A stretch of 64,000 nucleotides of DNA, taken from the NCBI RefSeq assembly GCF_014633365.1, contig NC_068352.1, forward strand, positions 25,949,310-26,013,309, written 5' to 3'. The DNA is from Diospyros lotus. Taxonomy: Eukaryota; Streptophyta; Magnoliopsida; Ericales; Ebenaceae. The translations under genes were made by a program, and so were the position numbers. The notes beneath the pieces were generated by a model. The model did no database searches, was not told the DNA's origin, and saw only the letters and a list, made by a program, of their open reading frames with translations. Below are positions 60,653 through 64,000 of the stretch, piece by piece. The stretch's first letter is position 1. Each line of letters opens with the position of its first letter.

Positions 60653-61847
60653 TTTTACATGAAATTATGGATAAAAATTACAAGTACAACTCAATTAATC
60701 TTATCAAAATAACAGCCAACATACAAAAGTTCTTCCTTATTTTAACTAGAGGCTTATCTCAACATTAAATCTTAAGAACCAAATTCTTGACATCTACACG
60801 GAAGAAAAATTTAATCAAACTAGGATATATAAAAAAAAATGCCCCTAAAAAGGCAAAACAATTATCGAAAATGTTCACCTTGTAGAACTTGGCAAATACA
60901 ACAACATACTAAAATTCATCGATCAAATCTGAAATCACTACTTAATCTTGATAAAAAAAAAATTACAAGATCAAATCCTTTTTTTCTTTCTTCACATCAT
61001 CTTGCGCTCTCTCTCTCTCAATCTCCAAAATCACAATGCCTTTACATCGAATGGTAGATCTCGCATAAAAGTTTTTTTTTTCTCTTTTTTTTTTTTAAAA
61101 GAAGATGGTTATTGTTAACAAAAAAAAAAAAAAAAGCACCTTGACTTGTTAAAGCGCACACACGCTTACAGATACTTTGCTCACTCATAAATGGATTGAT
61201 GAATTCAACGAGGATGAGATCCACCAAGTCCGCTGCAAATTTTTATAAGGGTGCATTTGATTGAAATGGTAGAATTTGAGTGGAAAGAAAATGAATTTCA
61301 GGGAATTGAATTATAGGAAAAATGAATTCTTGAAAATTAAAAGTTTAAGCTATTTGATTAGTATAATTTTCTACCTAGAAAATGATGTTATTTTCCATCT
61401 TTTGGTGTTTGATTGATAATATTTTCTATAGAATTTGGTCATTTTCTTGGGATTTCGTGTTTGATAGGCATTTTTTTTCATAGAAAATGTATCATTTTTC
61501 ATGAAATTCAATGGTGAAAATGTATTAAAAAACATTGAATCTTGTATAGAAAAATCAAAATAATAATGTATTTTAAGTTAACTAAATTATTTTCTCAAAA
61601 AAATGAAGCCACAAAATTAATTTTTTTTTCATTTTCCAAATTTATTAATTTATACATGATTTATGATTTTTTTATTTTTTATTTCTATACATTTGTATTT
61701 ATCACAAAAAATTAAAAATAACAATAAATTCTCTATTTATTAATTTGTGATGAAAAATAGCAAGTAAAATAAAAATAAACCCAAACCCACTCTTTCACCC
61801 CCAAACCCATTCTCTCACCCTCTCTGTCTCTCTCTCACCACTGCCAT
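60653..61847. other. Flank right of the CACTA element
   Basis: No gene is recognised. Poly-T and poly-A tracts lie at 61071-61134. A GGGTGCATTTGATTG word near 61250 resembles the ends of some plant DNA transposons, but no partner end was found. Confidence 0.35.
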
Positions 61848-64000
61848 TGTAACAACCCACCTTTTCAGGGCATGTTATGCCTTAAGAAATTTGGTCTTTT
61901 TTTTTTTTTTTTATCCCCGAAATTCCCTAAGACCTTATCTAGTGCTAGACAAGATGTTTACACTAAAAAATAAATACAAAGCGAAAACTGAATCGAACTT
62001 GCTCATGGCAATACATACATGAATATCTGGACACAATATTTATTACAAAGGCATTACATAAGCTTCAGGAAATAAAACAATTATACATAATTCTTAAACT
62101 ATTCAAATTACATCATAACATGGCACATTTCCTTATTTCCTGACGTCTCGCATCACTACACATCTCCAACCTTGGTATCATCACTACAAGTCCTGACTGG
62201 AACGTTGAATGTTCTAGGGGCGAACCCAAGTTAGATGATGAACTATCTAAGTAATGGTACATAATGCTATATCATGAGTGTATGCAATGTCTTTCATCGT
62301 AGGTGTCAACTGTACCCCTCATGCTACCTACAATTTTAACGGCCACCTCTTTCGAAGCCGGGGTGTATGGGTGCACCATTGGTAAGACAGCGGTGCCAGT
62401 TCGTACTCCCTATAACCTCATATGCGTGTGATCAACAATATCAACGTGTGTTTATGCATTTCATAGTCATGTCATGGATGTATTCTACGTGATAGGTACA
62501 TTTCATAGTATGTTAATATGACGTAAGCATTCTTAAAGATATAATCGTACTAAGCTTGAAACAGTATACTTACAGCTAAGTTGCCTCGAAAGACGTGTTG
62601 GCCTCGAAAATCATGCCGAGCGGCTATTTCTCAATCTTCTTGCTCTCGAGGGTTCCTAAAACATTAATTTATTTTTAGAATATTATTTCACTATTTTTCC
62701 ATAATTTCTAAAATCTTTCTTTATTTCTAAGCCTTATTTCTCCAAAAATTGCATAAAAATTATCTAGACTTTCATAAAGTCTAATTTCTCTCTACTAGAC
62801 TTCCTTAAATAATATTTCTAAAATTCTGGAATTTTCTTGAAATTTTCCAACTTAAATTCCTAATTTTCCCTTATTTCCATAATAACCAAATTCCCTAAAT
62901 AAATAACTATTACATAATAATTATCTAAAATTTCATATTTTTTAATTTCCCTTCACTAATATTTCTTAAATAATACTTCTAACATTCTAAAATTTTCTTG
63001 GAATTTTCCAAATTAAAATTCTATTTTTTTTCTTTATTTCCATAATAGAAAAACCATTTAATTAATAAAATTAGCATTTTCCAGAAAATTCTTTCACAAA
63101 ACAAGACATAAACAGTATTCCAGACTGAAATAAAATTTTTGCAAAATTTTATTTTTATTTTTATTTTTATTTTATTTTATTTTATTTCTTTTCTTTTCTT
63201 TTTCTCTTTCTCTCTTTTTTTTTCTTTTTTGTCGGGCGCGTGAAGGCCACGTGCCTTCTTTCTACTCGCGAGCGCGTGGCTACACGCGCCCGACTGGGGG
63301 CTTCTTCTTCGGCGAGCATCCTTGCCGTTGGCCGGCAATCCGACCTCAAAACTCAATTTTTCTCCTCTTATCCTCTAGATCTTGATATTACGAACACAAT
63401 GGTGCAAAAATCAACAAAAAAAGAGGTCAAACTTACCTTGAATCGGCCGAAATACCCCTCGGCTCCAGCGAAGCTTCAAAACTCCGGCGTGCTCGATTCC
63501 TCCTTCTTCATAGCTTCGTTGGCCACCAAATTTACCAGAAATGTTGCCCATGATTCAAAGACCAAAACCCTGCTCTCAAATCTCTCAAACGCTTTTCCAA
63601 TCGACCGATCTAAGCTACAAAATTTTCGGATGAGAAGCTTTGTTCGAGCTCGGCTATTTATAGCCAAAACTCCGCCGCAAAACGTCCCATCGAGGCACCC
63701 ACTTGCCCTAGAAGCCATACCCGACGTCCTTGCAAGCATTAAAACCCCCCTTAACCCTAGATGGCCGATTGCAGGTGCGACCATGCTCTGGCCGCGCGTC
63801 TGCTCTGCACAATCCAGATTTTCTGAATTTTTTTGATTTTTTTTATATATATACATATACAGATATATATATTATATATACATATGAATTTACATACATA
63901 CTTATATATACAGCAAGCTATATACATACATACATACATACAGCAAGCTATATACATACTTATTTTCATTTACATACTTATATACTTATATATACTTATA
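61848..64000 (-). mobile_element. LTR of a further gypsy-like element, cut by the window end
   Basis: TGTAACAACCCACC start, same architecture as element A: conserved dyad, GGTGTATGGGTGCACC block and, on the minus strand, CTATAAATAG at 63654-63663. The open frame at 63240-63836 lies around the LTR promoter region and shows no known domain. Whether it is a solo LTR or part of a full element lies outside the window. Confidence 0.75.
62231..62250 (-). promoter_or_regulatory. Conserved LTR dyad
   Basis: TTAGATGATGAACTATCTAA: intact but for two arm positions. About 1.4 kb downstream of the TATA box in element orientation. Confidence 0.65.

Noticed and set aside
63240..63836. 198-codon plus-strand frame
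   Set aside because: Lies across the promoter part of an LTR, antisense to its TATA box, overlaps a minus frame of similar length and shows no known domain.
1..64000. tRNA, rRNA or snRNA genes
   Set aside because: None recognised. The tRNA-like GCTCTGATACCA words are primer-binding sites next to LTRs.

Overview
This 64 kb window is AT-rich flowering-plant nuclear DNA, probably from a eudicot, made almost entirely of transposable elements inserted into one another. The evidence is: Ty1/copia and Ty3/gypsy polyprotein remnants; tRNA-iMet primer-binding sites (TGGTATCAGAGC and close variants); long LTRs with TG...CA ends and 5-bp target duplications; CACTA- and hAT-type DNA transposon ends; a MITE; and two fragments of plant host genes. 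I cannot name the species. I found no intact host gene, tRNA, rRNA or CRISPR array.

Layout: 1-5.7 kb holds a MITE, a truncated LTR, a CACTA-like relic and what looks like the last exon of an unrecognised host gene, split by a solo LTR (2947-5302). A minisatellite with long G runs (5.7-15.8 kb) is interrupted by a complete minus-strand copia element (6161-15440, TSD GGGAG). Its two 1860-bp LTRs differ at about four positions, yet its genes are dead. At 17570-18307 lies a small tandem TRIM array. It abuts a 10.3-kb minus-strand LARD-like element (18308-28597) that carries a LOB-domain (LBD) host-gene copy. At 29414-32991 is a hAT-like element (8-bp TSD) with a nested solo LTR.

From 33720 to 60649 a CACTA element (TSD TAA) forms the outer shell of a deep nest. 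The shell carries exons resembling VPS41. Inside it sits LARD-like element A (36442-56610). Inside A's left LTR sits a composite Tat-type gypsy (37119-48677). Inside that composite's left LTR sits a solo LTR (37529-39892). A further solo LTR (58254-60515) lies in the CACTA right arm. The window ends inside another LTR starting at 61848.

The composite is scrambled: RT-RNase H-integrase precede Gag-protease. An LTR with its own TSD (CATAG) once split protease from RT, and the pieces are now joined in circularly permuted order. A minus-oriented partner contributes an antisense accessory ORF and an inverted copy of the 3' tandem repeats.

The most intriguing new signal is a short dyad kept in six long LTRs from several families, with paired compensatory changes between them. 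It lies about 1.1-1.4 kb downstream of each recognisable TATA box, so it should be in the transcribed leader.
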